64,000 nucleotides of DNA from Geosiphon pyriformis (Eukaryota; Glomeromycota; Glomeromycetes; Archaeosporales; Geosiphonaceae): positions 520,277-584,276 of the forward strand of contig JAAOMT010000034.1 in NCBI GenBank assembly GCA_016748015.1, written 5' to 3'. Made by a program: the position numbers and the translations under genes. The notes below the pieces were generated by a model. It did no database searches. It had not been told where the DNA came from and was given only the letters and a program-made list of their open reading frames with translations. This document shows, in pieces, positions 27,529 through 39,923 of the stretch. The first letter of the stretch is position 1; each line of letters starts with the position of its first letter.

Positions 27529-30500
27529 CTATGCAGCTATATAGACAGAAACCGAATTACCAATGCTAGAGAAAAACATGCAAGACTCGTGAAAACCAAA
27601 ATGCACACCAAAAGCTTTATCGATACCAAGCAAATCAATCACACCAGCGAAAAGACATGAAGTCAAATCAGAGACCGAAGTAGGAGACGAGCCATCTAAA
27701 AGAATCAGTCCGTGCTTTTCCATATAGGCATGATGTTTGGCATGAACCAATCATATCTCATCTCTAAAAGCGAGGCCAAGAGAATATGCAAAATCAACAA
27801 CCTTCAAACATGCCACTTTGGAACTATGGAAGACAGAGACAGCTTCACAAAACCAATTATCAAAAACAAAACCCTTATGAAGAGCCATAGACACCAAGGA
27901 ACCTGAAACACAAGATGACAACAACTGCAACAAACATGAAGAAAAGACAGAAGAACCAGAAAGTGTTTTTCAAGTGTTCATGTGAGAATCCAACAACTAA
28001 CACCGAGCAGAATCATTGACCTCACAAGAAAAAACATGATTCGACATCTCCATGTCACCATAATATAGACACAACACACTGAAATAAAGTCTATTATAAA
28101 GCCGTTTTCGAACAGCCATAGGCAACCGATGATGCAAAGCCTTCATAAAATAAGAGCGTGCATTAGCTGAAATCCTGCTAGTGAAACCAGTGGCCATATG
28201 CAAATCAGGATGCCACACCAAAGAAGAGCAAGACCAATCAACATCAGCTCACAAATTGTCAGGCAAAAACTTAGAACCAGACTCCACTTCCCAATGTGCA
28301 CGACACATGGCATGAAAAGTGTCACAGACAAAGTGCCTTGAATTGCCAGAGACAATATTGCCATCAGCCATCAAAAAGTGTTCATCCAGGCAAGGAGAAA
28401 AAAACCAGTCAGAAACAGAATCAGCACCGGCAATCACATTAGCATGCTCATTTCCCAAAACCCCAGAATGACCTTTGACTTTGTGTCAAGCAACATTTAG
28501 AACCTTATTGGAAATGACATTGGCAATGTGCTGACACTCAATCCAACATTGATTCCAGAAATCAGGAGCCACCATACCCAATTCCGATTTGCAAGCATCC
28601 AAAGCAGACTGATTATCCGAAAACAAATAGACATTACTAAAAACAGGAACACACTTGAGAGCCAACGCAATTGCCTGTAACTCAGCCATGATAGATGACA
28701 TCAAGCCAGACACACCAACACCCAAACTCATACCAATGTCCTCGAAAAAAGCCACAGCACCTGCTTTACAGCCAACTGTACCCAAATTTCTCAATGACCC
28801 ATCAGTATAGACAGACAACACCCTTGCATTAACCCATGAAAGATGATCACAGATAGACACAAAGCCAGAAAAACCCAGAATGTCCAAAGAACCCATATTA
28901 GCAAGAACTGGAATACAAGCAGGAGAGGAGTCCTCACCAGCAAGAAACACAGCAGAAAGCCTGAACCACTCAGGAATAAGGCCACAGGGGTCCAGTTTCT
29001 TCCATTGCTTAAATGTGGACCAATCAAAGACTGTATCATGACAATCACGAATTTGGTCTACAAAAGCCACACTATACTGCTGAAGCAAGGGGAGACACCT
29101 GGAGAAAACTGGTTCACCCAAAACAGTTAACATGGGCATCCCACTATTGACACAAAAGGAATTGGCAAAGGATTTACCCAGAGACAATTTGCAATTATAA
29201 AGCATGCAAACCACACCCACCAGAAAATTATTAGAGGTGCTAACATGAATACGAACAAGAGAACTCAACGGATGAATAAGGTGCCAACACAAAACCTGCA
29301 GATCATGAGACTTATGAGAAAACAAACATCCCACAATCCCACCAGAGTTGGCAAAATTAATAAAAAAAGCAACCTTGCCTTCAGACTGAATTTGCAAGAA
29401 AGATTTCAAACCATAAAAGGAGGAGGAGTGAATCGAATTATTAGAAAAGTCGAGTGGAAGTCCAGATTTGAGCTTCAAGCCCTTACCAATAGGAACAAAG
29501 CTAAATTGTGTCCTGTAGCTAATAATAGGCTGGAGAACCACTGAAACCAAATATAAGAACTGCTTATCTGAGATAGCTTTTTTTACAACCAAATTTGTAA
29601 AAAAACGAACGTCCGAATGCACTTTAGCTAAACTAGGTCTGGAAAGACCCTCAGTCGACAGAAATATGCTCAGATACCAATGGGATTCACCTTTTTTGGC
29701 AACAGAGATAGGTGAACCACTAATGAAAAGAGTAGGATTACCAACCCTACAATTGATAGGAATAGCTACAGTTTTGTCATTGTTTATTGAAATGTTATTA
29801 ATCTGGAAAAACTTGCTAGCAACATCCAAAATGTGTTGAGTAGTGCTTTGACTACTGCCAACCCAAATCGTATCATCAACAAAGGTGCCAGCAGCAAAAC
29901 AAGAAAAAAATCCAGCTTGCGACTCGACACGACCACTCTTGGAAACAAAATGAGAAATTAGCCTGTACTCACACATACTCTCCTGATGCTTGACTTCGCA
30001 CAAAAGGGGATCATAAAAAATGTGCCACAGAAGGGGAAAAAAAACCTCTCCTTGATCTAAACTATTATGGACCTGATAACCATCTGTCAAACCAAAATCT
30101 GTCATGACTTGATTAGTACAACCTTTGTGAATGCCGCCAAAAAACCAAATGAACCTGTTGCACATTTTAATTCTGACCAGGCACTTCTTCAAATGCTCCC
30201 AGCCAACCGAATCATACACTTTCCTCATATCCTGCAAGACCAGCCAAAGTTTTTGGTTCTTTTCCAGGGCATCCTCAACAACCAAACCAACTGCAAAAAT
30301 GGGAGACTGTGTCATCGTACCTTTCAAAACCAAAAAATTGTCACCACGAAAAACATTATAAGTGCTGCATGCTAAAGAAATTTTGTCTGAGAGTATTTTG
30401 GAAAGAATCTTGTAAGCCATCTTAATTAGTGCAATAGGATGAATATTTGTAAGAACACCCTCCCATTCATATGGTTTGGGAATTATTGAAACCCAAGCTT

Positions 30501-32172
30501 CTCTTCAGGGACCAGAGACAGATTCTTTAGATAAGCAAGAGTTCAAAAGCACCAAGAGCATATTAAGGACCAAAATATTGCAATGTTTTCAAAGCTCATT
30601 TAAGATATCTGAAAGCCCAGCAGCTTTGCCATCCGGCAGGTTAGAGACAACCCCAAACAGTTCATCAAAGTCGATCAAACCCATCACACCAGAAAAAGCT
30701 TCATCGAAAACATAACCTAGAGGATGATACTGGCAAGACCACTCATCATTAACGTTGAGCACCACTCTTCACTTTCTAGTCCAACCTTCCATAATCTCAT
30801 CCACCTTAGACTTTACTAAAGCAGGATCCAACACCAGCTCATTTCTCACCACCAAATGGTTCAAAACCACCTTGCGGAAGGGTCGCTCCAAAACATTATG
30901 TACAGTATGACCTTTGTTCAACTCAAAACTCTCCATTTTTTTGTCAATTGCTGACTTGATCTGAGATTCTTTGGCATGGTTTGATTCTGACAACTTAGAT
31001 GAATGGTAGGATTTCCTGATCTTGGCCAAAGCTGAACGAATGGTATCAAAATGGGAACCCAAAAGAAAGAAAGAATCCACAATAGAAGCATTAGCAGGAT
31101 CAATTTCTTTCCATGTATCAAGTAGAGAAGCAAACTCCTCATGAGAGACCAGACGAGAGGCTTTGACAATCTTCAACACCAAAAGTTTTAATTTGTGAAA
31201 TCTGGATGATACTTTGTTATAGACACTATTGAAACCTTTAAACCACTTTTTTTTGAAAACATTCTCAGCCAACAAACACACCACTTGGCAAAGGTGACCC
31301 CACATTGTGTCCAGATCCAGACTCATCTTGGCAGCATAAAATTCATCATGGAACATGACAGCATTCACCGATGTATCCTCTTTAAACTTGATTCATTCAG
31401 CATTACCAGCATCTACAAAATTGTACTTCTAATGATCCTTATTTGCTTGTTTGCACAATGTGTTCAACTGCGCATTCAGCAAACCACCAAGACCCATAGA
31501 AACAGAAACAGCTTTATGATCAGTATCAAAATACTCTTCAATACCAGACACATCACAATTCAGAATTGTATTAACTAGACTCAATAACACAAACACATAA
31601 TCAATAATTTTAGCCACTCCATGAGAATTGGCCCACATAGCTTTCTTTCCAAACAAGCTTCTACTCAAGAAGTTGAAACATTTTCTGAAGCTGGCACTTT
31701 TGTGAGAACCATCTTCATTGAAATCCCCACCCAAGATAACAAAAAAAGACTCATTTACTGCTCTCACAATCAAAGAATTAATATCATTCGCCTGAGAGAA
31801 ATGTACTGCCAAAGATGATCCAGCATACAGCCCCAAAACTGACACAGACAGTTTATTTTTGAAAAGAAGCTTGATAGAAAAAAACTGGCCAGGAATGTCT
31901 GAAATCTTACACACATGCCGAGCCAAAAAATCGTTCATAATGATTGTGACCCCAGAACCCATGTGACCAGAATTCAAACCAGAAGTAAAAACCCGAACAC
32001 CAACAAACTTGTTCATGATCCAAGGGCAAATCCCATCTTTCAACTTAGTCTCGGTAACAATTGAAATCATATTGTTCATTTCTTTATGCCAACAAATAAT
32101 ATCTTCCTGTTTTGCAGGATTGTTCATTCCCCTAACATTGCACATGGCAATTTTCCAAATATAACTGGTCAT
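27529..32172 (-). pseudogene. ORF2 of LINE copy 1: AP endonuclease, reverse transcriptase, RNase H
   Basis: One frame of 1,548 codons with about eleven stops. Endonuclease: CNVRGMNN, the Glu in TETKLKDG, GDFNEDGSH and the catalytic DTDHKAV. Reverse transcriptase: LPDGKAAGLS, REAWVSIIPKP, LVLQDMRKVYDSVGWEHL, GLTDGYQVHNSLDQGEVFFPLLW and the active-site FVDDTIWVGSS with both Asp (29883-29872). RNase H: SVYTDGSLRN, MAELQAIALAL, LFSDNQSALDAC, then KGHSGVLGNEHAN (final Asp now Asn). A C-terminal zinc motif C-x2-[Y for C]-x7-H-x4-C (LCLYYGDMEMSNHVFSC) follows. Compared with LINE copy 2 or the family, most stops replace Trp, for example GP*REAW and EI*LVH. Confidence 0.92.
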
Positions 32173-34031
32173 TGAAACGAGAAGAGGACCAGAGAACCCG
32201 AACCAGCACACATCTGCTTTAACTTCACTAAAATCGAGCCAATGGAGGCATCGAGGGCAGCCAACTTCGACTCTAAAACACCAATTTTAGAAGTTAGCAC
32301 CTTAGAACTGCTTAGACCCAATTGAGAATTGTCATTGCCAGAAGAGAGAGAAATAGGCTGAATCAAAAGAACATCTAACACCATGTTAGAACCCAAGTCA
32401 GAGTCATCAACCATAAGAGAATCAGAGATGAATGGCTGAAGAGTACCCACAGAAGGAATCACACTAGAAGGAGGAGCTGAAGGCACCAAACTGAGATTGT
32501 CAAGACAAAGAAGAATGTTCGAAATTTGATCAGATAAAAGCTCTACAGAGTGTTCCAGACATGTCAAACATGTACTCAAGGGGGAATTAACCATAGAAAA
32601 AGGGGAAAGGGTACCACCAGAACTTGAAGCACTAAAGGACAGAGAACCAAAACCAAAGCCATCACGAGAACCATAAAAGACTGAAGCAATTGAGACCACT
32701 TGGGCCCAGGATTTGCCTCCAAAAGCAACAGGACAAGAAATCGGAACCTTTTTTTTAGCATATAATTTGGCCAGCTGGAGATGAGTATTCAAGTTAGCAG
32801 GCTTTTTAAACGACTTGGATGACTAAGAAGCTGATGCAACCTCAGCATTACATTCCAAGACAGAATGACCAAATTTCCCACACTATTTACAGCAAACTAA
32901 ATCCAACCTAGCCCATGAGAGTTTCACACTACCAAAGATTGGCTTCATGTGAAAAGCTGACTTCATAGTTTCATCAGATTCAAAACAGACTATAGCACAG
33001 CGAGTTCTATTGCCAGTCTTCAATAAACAATTGATGACACAAGTTTTCTCACTGGCCCCTTCCAAAAGAGTCCCAAGATCATGAGCTGTCATTCCTACTG
33101 GCAATGTGAACAGAAGTGCACTGAATTGATCCCTAAAAGCCCATGTCTTATGATCTCCCACAGCTTTTGCCATATGCACAGAATCTTTCCCAATTAAGAA
33201 AAACCATTTTGAAGCCAATTGCTCTGCCTGTTTCAGTTCGGCGAATTCCACCACAGCTTTCTGCCACATGCCAATTAGCTGAATTTTGATTGATTTAATT
33301 TCTCCAAATTCAGACATTGCGACAACGATCATATCCTTTAGCATGTCCATAGGAATTTTTTTGATCACCACAGCCTGATCTGATCTAATTCCTTGTCTCT
33401 TAAGATTGCTGTTTACTATGATGTCATTTTCTCTGGCCAATGAGACAGCCTTTTCCATGCTTGTTTCAGAGGTGAAGGTAGATCTGATAATCCCTTCGAA
33501 TTTTGAGGGGGTAGTGGCCCCTCCAAAACCATTGATTCTTGAAAATAATTTTCTTATGGCATAAGTTTTGGCCGTTGCCGATTTTTCTTTCACAGCCAAA
33601 AGATTGATGTCCAAAGCAAAAGATTTTTTTACAGCCACTTCCACCTGAGTTTTAATGATTTTGGGATCAATTCACACCTTATCCAAAGAAAAAAACTTAT
33701 GAGGGGGAAGAAAAACCTCCTCTTTCTCCTCCATGTCAAAATTAATAAAGCCAAGAGGGGAGCCAACAATTGCACCATTATTGAAACGCTTGGCTTGGGG
33801 TGTATTCATCTTGGAATCAGATACTCCTTCACCTTTGGAAGCCTTCTCATCAGTATCCATGCTATTAAACTGCCCAACCACTTAATCAGATCCACTATCT
33901 TTGAAAGCCACACCATTATTTGATAGCTTAGCACCACCAGGAGGTTTCTTGACCTTATGACTTGAACCACTACTAACTGAACCAGAAGTTGGAACTCTGG
34001 ACAACCTTTTTTTAGCACCAGTACCACTCAT
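32169..34031 (-). pseudogene. ORF1 of LINE copy 1: RNA-binding Gag-like protein
   Basis: A 621-codon frame starting at ATG 34031 (MSGTGAKKRLSR) with about four in-frame stops. It has a basic Ser-rich N-terminus and a conserved middle with two possible RRM-like regions (KSFALDINLLAVKEKSA, KIPMDM...EFGEIKSIKIQ and RCAIVCFES). A CCHC zinc knuckle follows near 32890-32850 (C-K-stop-C-G-K-F-G-H-S-V-L-E-C), where the stop lies between the first two cysteines. The C-terminal part is Ser-rich with a possible coiled coil (LESKLAALDASIGSILVKL). The protein would bind element RNA and form the RNP. Its TGA overlaps the ORF2 ATG. Confidence 0.85.
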
Positions 34032-34165
34032 GAGAGCAGCCAGGTCAACAACAAAAGGATTTGTTTCTTGTAAAGTGATGGAAGACAGTATGAAATAGCA
34101 GAAAAAACTTTTTTCAAAATACGCTTTTTGAGGATTTTAGGAGATAAGAAAGAAAGAAGTTTTTT

Positions 34166-35090
34166 AATTATTAATATAATTACTATTATTATAAAAACTT
34201 TTAATAACTAATTAATAATAAAGTTATTTTTTTATTATCTTTTTTATATCTGTTTAAATAATTTTTTAAGGTTTTTTTTTATAAAAAATAAAATATTGGT
34301 TTTATTCAATTTTTTGGTATTTATACTAGTTTTATAATAATTATATTATTTATTTATTAAAACTAGCTTTAATAAATACTTGGTTAAATTATTTAATATA
34401 TTAAATTTTAGTTAATTATTATTAATTTTAAATATAAAATAAATTATATTTTTGCATAAAATTTATATAATTAACTTATTAAATTACTTAATTTTAAAAA
34501 TTAAATTAATTAAATCAAAACCAAATCATGTTTTTTTCTGTTTTTTAATATTATTATTAATTTTAATAGTGGTTAATAAAATTACAAAAATTAAAATAGT
34601 TTATATTAAAACTGTATTTTAGTTTTTGTATAATTTTTAAATTTAAAATTAATTATTAAAGAAAATATTAGATTTTTTTATATAAAGTTTGTATTTTAAA
34701 TTTTTTTAAATATTATTATATAAATTAAATTTATTAAATTACTTTTTATTTTATAATTACAAAAATTTCTGTGGTTTTTATGTTTAATTTTGTTATAATT
34801 TTTAATATTTTTTATAATATTTTTTTTAAATTACTATAAATAATATTAGATTCGAAAATAGTAATCAGCTTACTTATTTAAAATATTAATTGAAAATACA
34901 TAGCATTAGTATAGTATCTTAATTTACACATGTTATTTGGCTTTATAAATAAATTTTTAGCTAAATTATAAACTTATATAATAAAAACTACTTATTAAAA
35001 CTACTAATAATAGTTAAAAAATAAATTTATAACAAGTTTTATTTGGTGTTTAATGTTTATACTATATTAAAATAAAATTTTCAAATCATG
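34166..35090. other. A/T-rich spacer between the two full-length LINEs
   Basis: About 925 bp of almost pure A/T sequence with stops in all frames. No gene, LTR or LINE segment was recognised. Confidence 0.6.
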
Positions 35091-35228
35091 TTTTTTTTTT
35101 TTTTTTTACTATTTAATAAATGAAGTCCAAACACTACCTAGTGCAATACATTATTCAAATGATCTAAACTAGACATGAATTATGCTCTTACTACACGTGA
35201 CCAGTCACTCAGACCAGTCAAGACTACA

Positions 35229-38200
35229 CTAGACATCTATATGAACCAAAACCTTGTCACAAGTACTAAAAAAAAACAAACAAGACTTATGAAACCTAAA
35301 ACTGATGCCAAATGCTTCAGCAACTCCCAACAACCTAACAACACCAGACAAAAGCAGCTCAGAAAAACCAGAAACAGAGACAGGAATGGAGCCATCATGT
35401 GGAATTAGCTCATTCTTTTCCATAACAGCACAGTGTTTCATACGGACCAGCCAAATATCATTCCAGAATGCAATACAAAAATTGTGCATAAAGTTCATTA
35501 CATTAGTAGCTGCCACCTTAAGGTCCTTAAAAGTGGAAACAGATTCCTGATACCAATTCCTGAAAATGAAACTCTTGCACAAAGCTGCACCAGTCACAAT
35601 ATTAGATGTGCAAGTAGACAACAACTGTGAAACACAAGAGGAGGAATAAGATAAACCAGCACAGGTCTTTCAAGTCACCACAAAAGTATTAATCAAATGA
35701 GAACAACCAGCAGCATCAAAGAAGCAGGAAAAGATGTAATCAAAAACCTTGACATCATCACAGAATAAACACGTCATGCTGGGATAATGTCTATTATACA
35801 GACGCTTACACATAGCCACAGAAAGTCAGTGGTGCAAAGCCTTCATAAAGTAAGTCTAAAGGCCAGCCATTTGTGCACTAGTGAAACCAGCAGCCATGTA
35901 GGAATTGGGATGCCACACCAAAAAAGATCTGGACCAATCAATATCACTATGTAAACCACCAACCACAACCCAGGAACCAGAGCCAATCTCCCAATGCATT
36001 TGGTTAACAGACTGAAAAACATTACAAACAAAGTGTCTCAAATTACCAAAAACCACAGAACCACCACCTCTTAGAAAATGCTCACTGATCCTATGAGGTA
36101 GCCACCAAGAAGAGAAAGCTGCCACCTTAGCAAGTGCATCAGCTTGCTCATTGCCTGAGACACTTGAATGATCCTTAATTTTGACCCAATTTACATTCAA
36201 ATTCTTATTCCAAATAACATTAGCAATGTGGTGACGCTCAATCCAACACCAATTTCTGAAATCAGGACAAATCAACGAAGATTCAGACTCACATGCATCC
36301 AAACCCACTTGGCTGTCTGAGAATAAGTCAACCAAATGAAAAGGAAGAATACACTCAAGTGCCAAAGCAATGGCCTGTAATTCCACCAGTGACAAGAAAA
36401 CTATGCCAGACACCCTTACACCCAAACCCAAATAAATGTCCTCAAAAAAAGCAGCAGCACCAGCCTTCATACTAATAGTACCCAAACTGCTTAGAGACCT
36501 ATTTGTATATACAAAAAGACTAACAGCAGCATTAGTGTTTAGCAGAGCATTACAAACAACACCAAAATCATGTGATTGAAGAACATCAAAAAGAGCATGA
36601 CTATCCACGAAGAGAAGACAAACAGAAGAAAAAGAAACAACACTACTGAGAAATTGCACAGAAAGATCAAACCAGAAAGGAATTGGGCCATGGGGGTCTA
36701 GTCTTTTCCAGCATTTGAAGGTATTCCAACTAAAAATGGCACTGGCCCAGTCACATAACTGCTCTATGAAAGCAACACTATAATGGCAAAGTGAGGAAAC
36801 ATACTTAAAAAAGCAATGCTCACCAAGAACAAAAGACATAGAAAAACCACCACGAAAACAAAAAGCGCTAGGAAAAGAACCACCAAGAGACAAATCACAT
36901 CTAGAAAGGATACGGACCACTTCAGCCAAAAAATTGTTTGTAGGACAGACCTTAATATGAACTGGAAATTGCAAAAGATGATGGGGATGCCAACTGAGAA
37001 CCTGAAGGTCATGAAACCTGTGAGAAAATAAGTGACCCAATAACCCAACAGAATTTACAAAGGAAACAACAGAAGCCGATTTGCTCTCAGTCTGAATTTG
37101 TTCAAAAGTTCTCAGACCATACAAAGAGAGATAATGGAGTGCATTATTGGGGAAGTCGAGCAGAAAGCCAGTCTTAGACTTCAAGCCTTTGCAAATCATG
37201 GCATCTTACTTATTGCACACACTCAAAGGAACATAACTGAACTGCATTCTGTAGCAGACAATCAGAAAGAGTACAGCAGACACCAAATACACAAACTGTT
37301 TATCTGAAACCACTTTTTTCAAAACAAGATTAGCAAAAAACCAAACATCTAAGTAAACTTTGACCAGGCTAGGCCTCGACAATTCCTCAGTTAACAAAAA
37401 AATACCCAGATAATGATGACATTCCTCTTTCTTGGCAATGGAAATAGGTGAGCCACTAATAGTCAGATAAGGGTTTGCAATCCAGCAGTTGATAGAAATG
37501 GCCACTGTCTTGTCATTATTTATTGAAATGTTATTAAACCTAAAAAACTCACTAGCAACATCAAGGATGTATTATATAGCAGCCTGACTGCTACCAACCC
37601 AAATCATATTGTTAACAAAAGTACTGGTGGCAAAAAATAATGTCAACCCAGCTTGAGGATCTACTCAGCCAGTTTTGGATATAAAATGGGAATTCAATCT
37701 GTATCTATACACATGCTTCTGCCTCTTGACTTCACACAAAAACAAATCATAGAAAATGTACCAAAAAAAAGGTGAGAAAACTTCTCCTTGGTCCAATCTA
37801 TTATGAACATAATACCCATTAGTCAAGCCGAAATCTGTCATCACCCTATTGATGTGCTTATTGTGAATACTACCAAAAAACCTTATAAACTTGTTACACA
37901 TTTTAATTCTGACCAAACTCCTCCTGAGATGTTCCCAACCAACCAAGTCATAAGCTTTGTGCATGTCCTGCAAAACCAACCAGAGTTTCCAGTTTTTCTC
38001 TAAGGCATCTTTAATAACAGAACCAATGGCAAAAATGGGGGACTGTGTTGTCATATCTTTTAAAACAGAAAAATTGTCCCCACAAAGAACATCAAACGTA
38101 CTGCAAGCTGAGGAAATTTTATCCAAAAAGATCTTGAAAAAAATCTTGTGAGCTGTTTCGATCAAAGCAATAGAATGGGTGTTCATAAGAACTTCCTCCC

Positions 38201-39923
38201 ATTTATAAGGTTTTGGGATCATCAAGACCCAAGCTTCCCTCCAAGGTTCAGGAACCAATTCACCAACCAAGCAAAAGTTTAAAAGCACCAAAAGCATATC
38301 TAAAACTGACTTGTCACATCATTTCCACAATTCATTAGAGATACCAGAAAGTCCAGCAGCTTTCCCATTAGGAAGCTCTTTGACAATGGCAGACATCTCA
38401 TCAAAACCAATAGGACACATAACCCCAGAAAAAGCACTATCAAACACATAATCCAGAGACTGATATTGGCAGACCCAATTGTTGGAAACGTCAGACACCA
38501 TTCTGCATTTCTTGGTCTACCCTTCCATGATCTCATCCACTTTAGGCTTGACCAAATTAGGTTCCAAAATCAACTCATTTCCTACAACAAGATGATCTAA
38601 GACCACTTTGCAGAAAGAATGCTCCAACACACTCTTGATGGTGTGGCCTTTGTCCAGCTCAAAACTCTTTATTCTTTTATTAATGGCTTGCTTGATAGAT
38701 GATTCCTCAGTGCATTTGGATTCCAACAACTTAGAAAAGTGATACAACTTTCTTGCTTTGGTTAGTATAGAGCAAATAACATCAAAATTAGAACCTAAAA
38801 GTAAAAGGGACTTTACTGCCAATGCACCAGTGAAATCGAGTCTGTCCCACACCTCAAGCAAAGAAACAAAATCATTACTAGAAACTGAACATGAGGCTTT
38901 GACCAATTTAGATACCAGCAATTCCAGCTTATGAAACCTGGAAGATATCTTGGTAAAAACACCATTAAAACTCTTAAACCACTTTTTCTTGAACATTTCA
39001 TCTGCTAAAAGAACCATAATCTTGCAAATAATGTCTCACATGGCATCCAAATCCAAAAATCCACTGGCCAAAAAGAACTCATTTGAAAACATCGCAGCAT
39101 TGGCCACTGTAGACACTCAAAACTCACACTATTTAGTACTATCTGCATTTTTGACATCAAATTTCCAATGATCCTTATTTGCTTGTTTGCGCAATGAAAT
39201 CAGACAAACATCAAGCAAGCCACCCAAATCTACAGAGACAGAAACAGCCTTGTGGTCAGTATCAAAATGGTCTACAACATCAGCCACACCATGATCCACA
39301 ATTGCATTAACCAGATTTGAAGAGACAAATAAATAATCAATTGTTTTTAATACACCATAAGAATTACTCCAAGTAGATGCCTTCACAACAAAACTCCCAT
39401 TTAGAGAATTCACCAAACTTAAATCAAAGCATTTTTTATAATTAGCACACCTACAAGACCCATTCTCATTAAAATCACCACCAAGAATAATGAAAGATGA
39501 ATCATTCACAGCCTTGGCAATTAGAAAGTTGACGTTACCAGCTTGAGAAAATCTGACTGCTGAAGAGGCACCAGTATAAAGCCCCAAAATTGAAACTGAA
39601 AGCTTGTTTCTGAAAAGCAGCCTGATAGAGATAAGCCAGCCAGGCACCTCAGAAACCTTGCAAACATGTTTTGTCAAAGAATTGTTTATGACAACAGCCA
39701 CACCAGCACTCAAATAATCAGAATTCAGACCAGAAATAAACACTCGCACACCATCAAATCTATTGGCAATCCAGGGGTGAACTTTCCCTTTTAATTTTAA
39801 TTCAGTAAAAATAAAAATCAAATTGTCCATGTCTTTGTGCCAATGAATAACATCATCCTGCTTGGTAAGATTGTTTATCTTGTGAACATTACACGTGGCA
39901 ATCTTCCAAACAAAATTTGTCAT
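35229..39923 (-). pseudogene. ORF2 of LINE copy 2: endonuclease, reverse transcriptase (active site lost), RNase H
   Basis: One frame of 1,565 codons from ATG 39923, broken only by stops. Endonuclease motifs: CNVHKINN, TELKLKGK, GGDFNENGSC and DTDHKAV. Reverse transcriptase: LPNGKAAGLSGI, EPWREAWVLMIPKP, DMHKAYDLVGWEHL and QGEVFSPFFW. The active-site F-V-D-D has become F-V-N-N (37613-37608), two G-to-A changes that abolish catalysis. RNase H: LFVYTNRSL (Asp now Asn), LVELQAIALAL, LFSDSQVGLDAC and HSSVSGNEQADAL with the final Asp intact. The C-terminal region contains CLF-like Cys positions around 35780 but is decayed. No autonomous activity is expected. Confidence 0.92.

Larger units (their letters stand above)
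27396..34165 (-). mobile_element. Full-length non-LTR retrotransposon (LINE copy 1)
   Basis: About 6.77 kb, minus strand. The 5' end (aaaaaacttctttctttc on the minus strand, 34165) is shared with LINE copy 2; the 3' end has a poly(A) run (T10 at 27396-27405). ORF1 (34031-32169) and ORF2 (32172-27529) each stay in a single frame end to end and are broken only by stop codons. That points to a fairly young copy disabled by point mutations. No clear target duplication could be defined in the A/T-rich flanks. Confidence 0.92.

Noticed and set aside
28843-29544. Plus-strand ORFs over the LINEs (and others at 30067, 31285, 35175, 36816, 37788, 39936, 40960)
   Set aside because: They are antisense shadows of ORF1 and ORF2, with no independent motifs or conservation.
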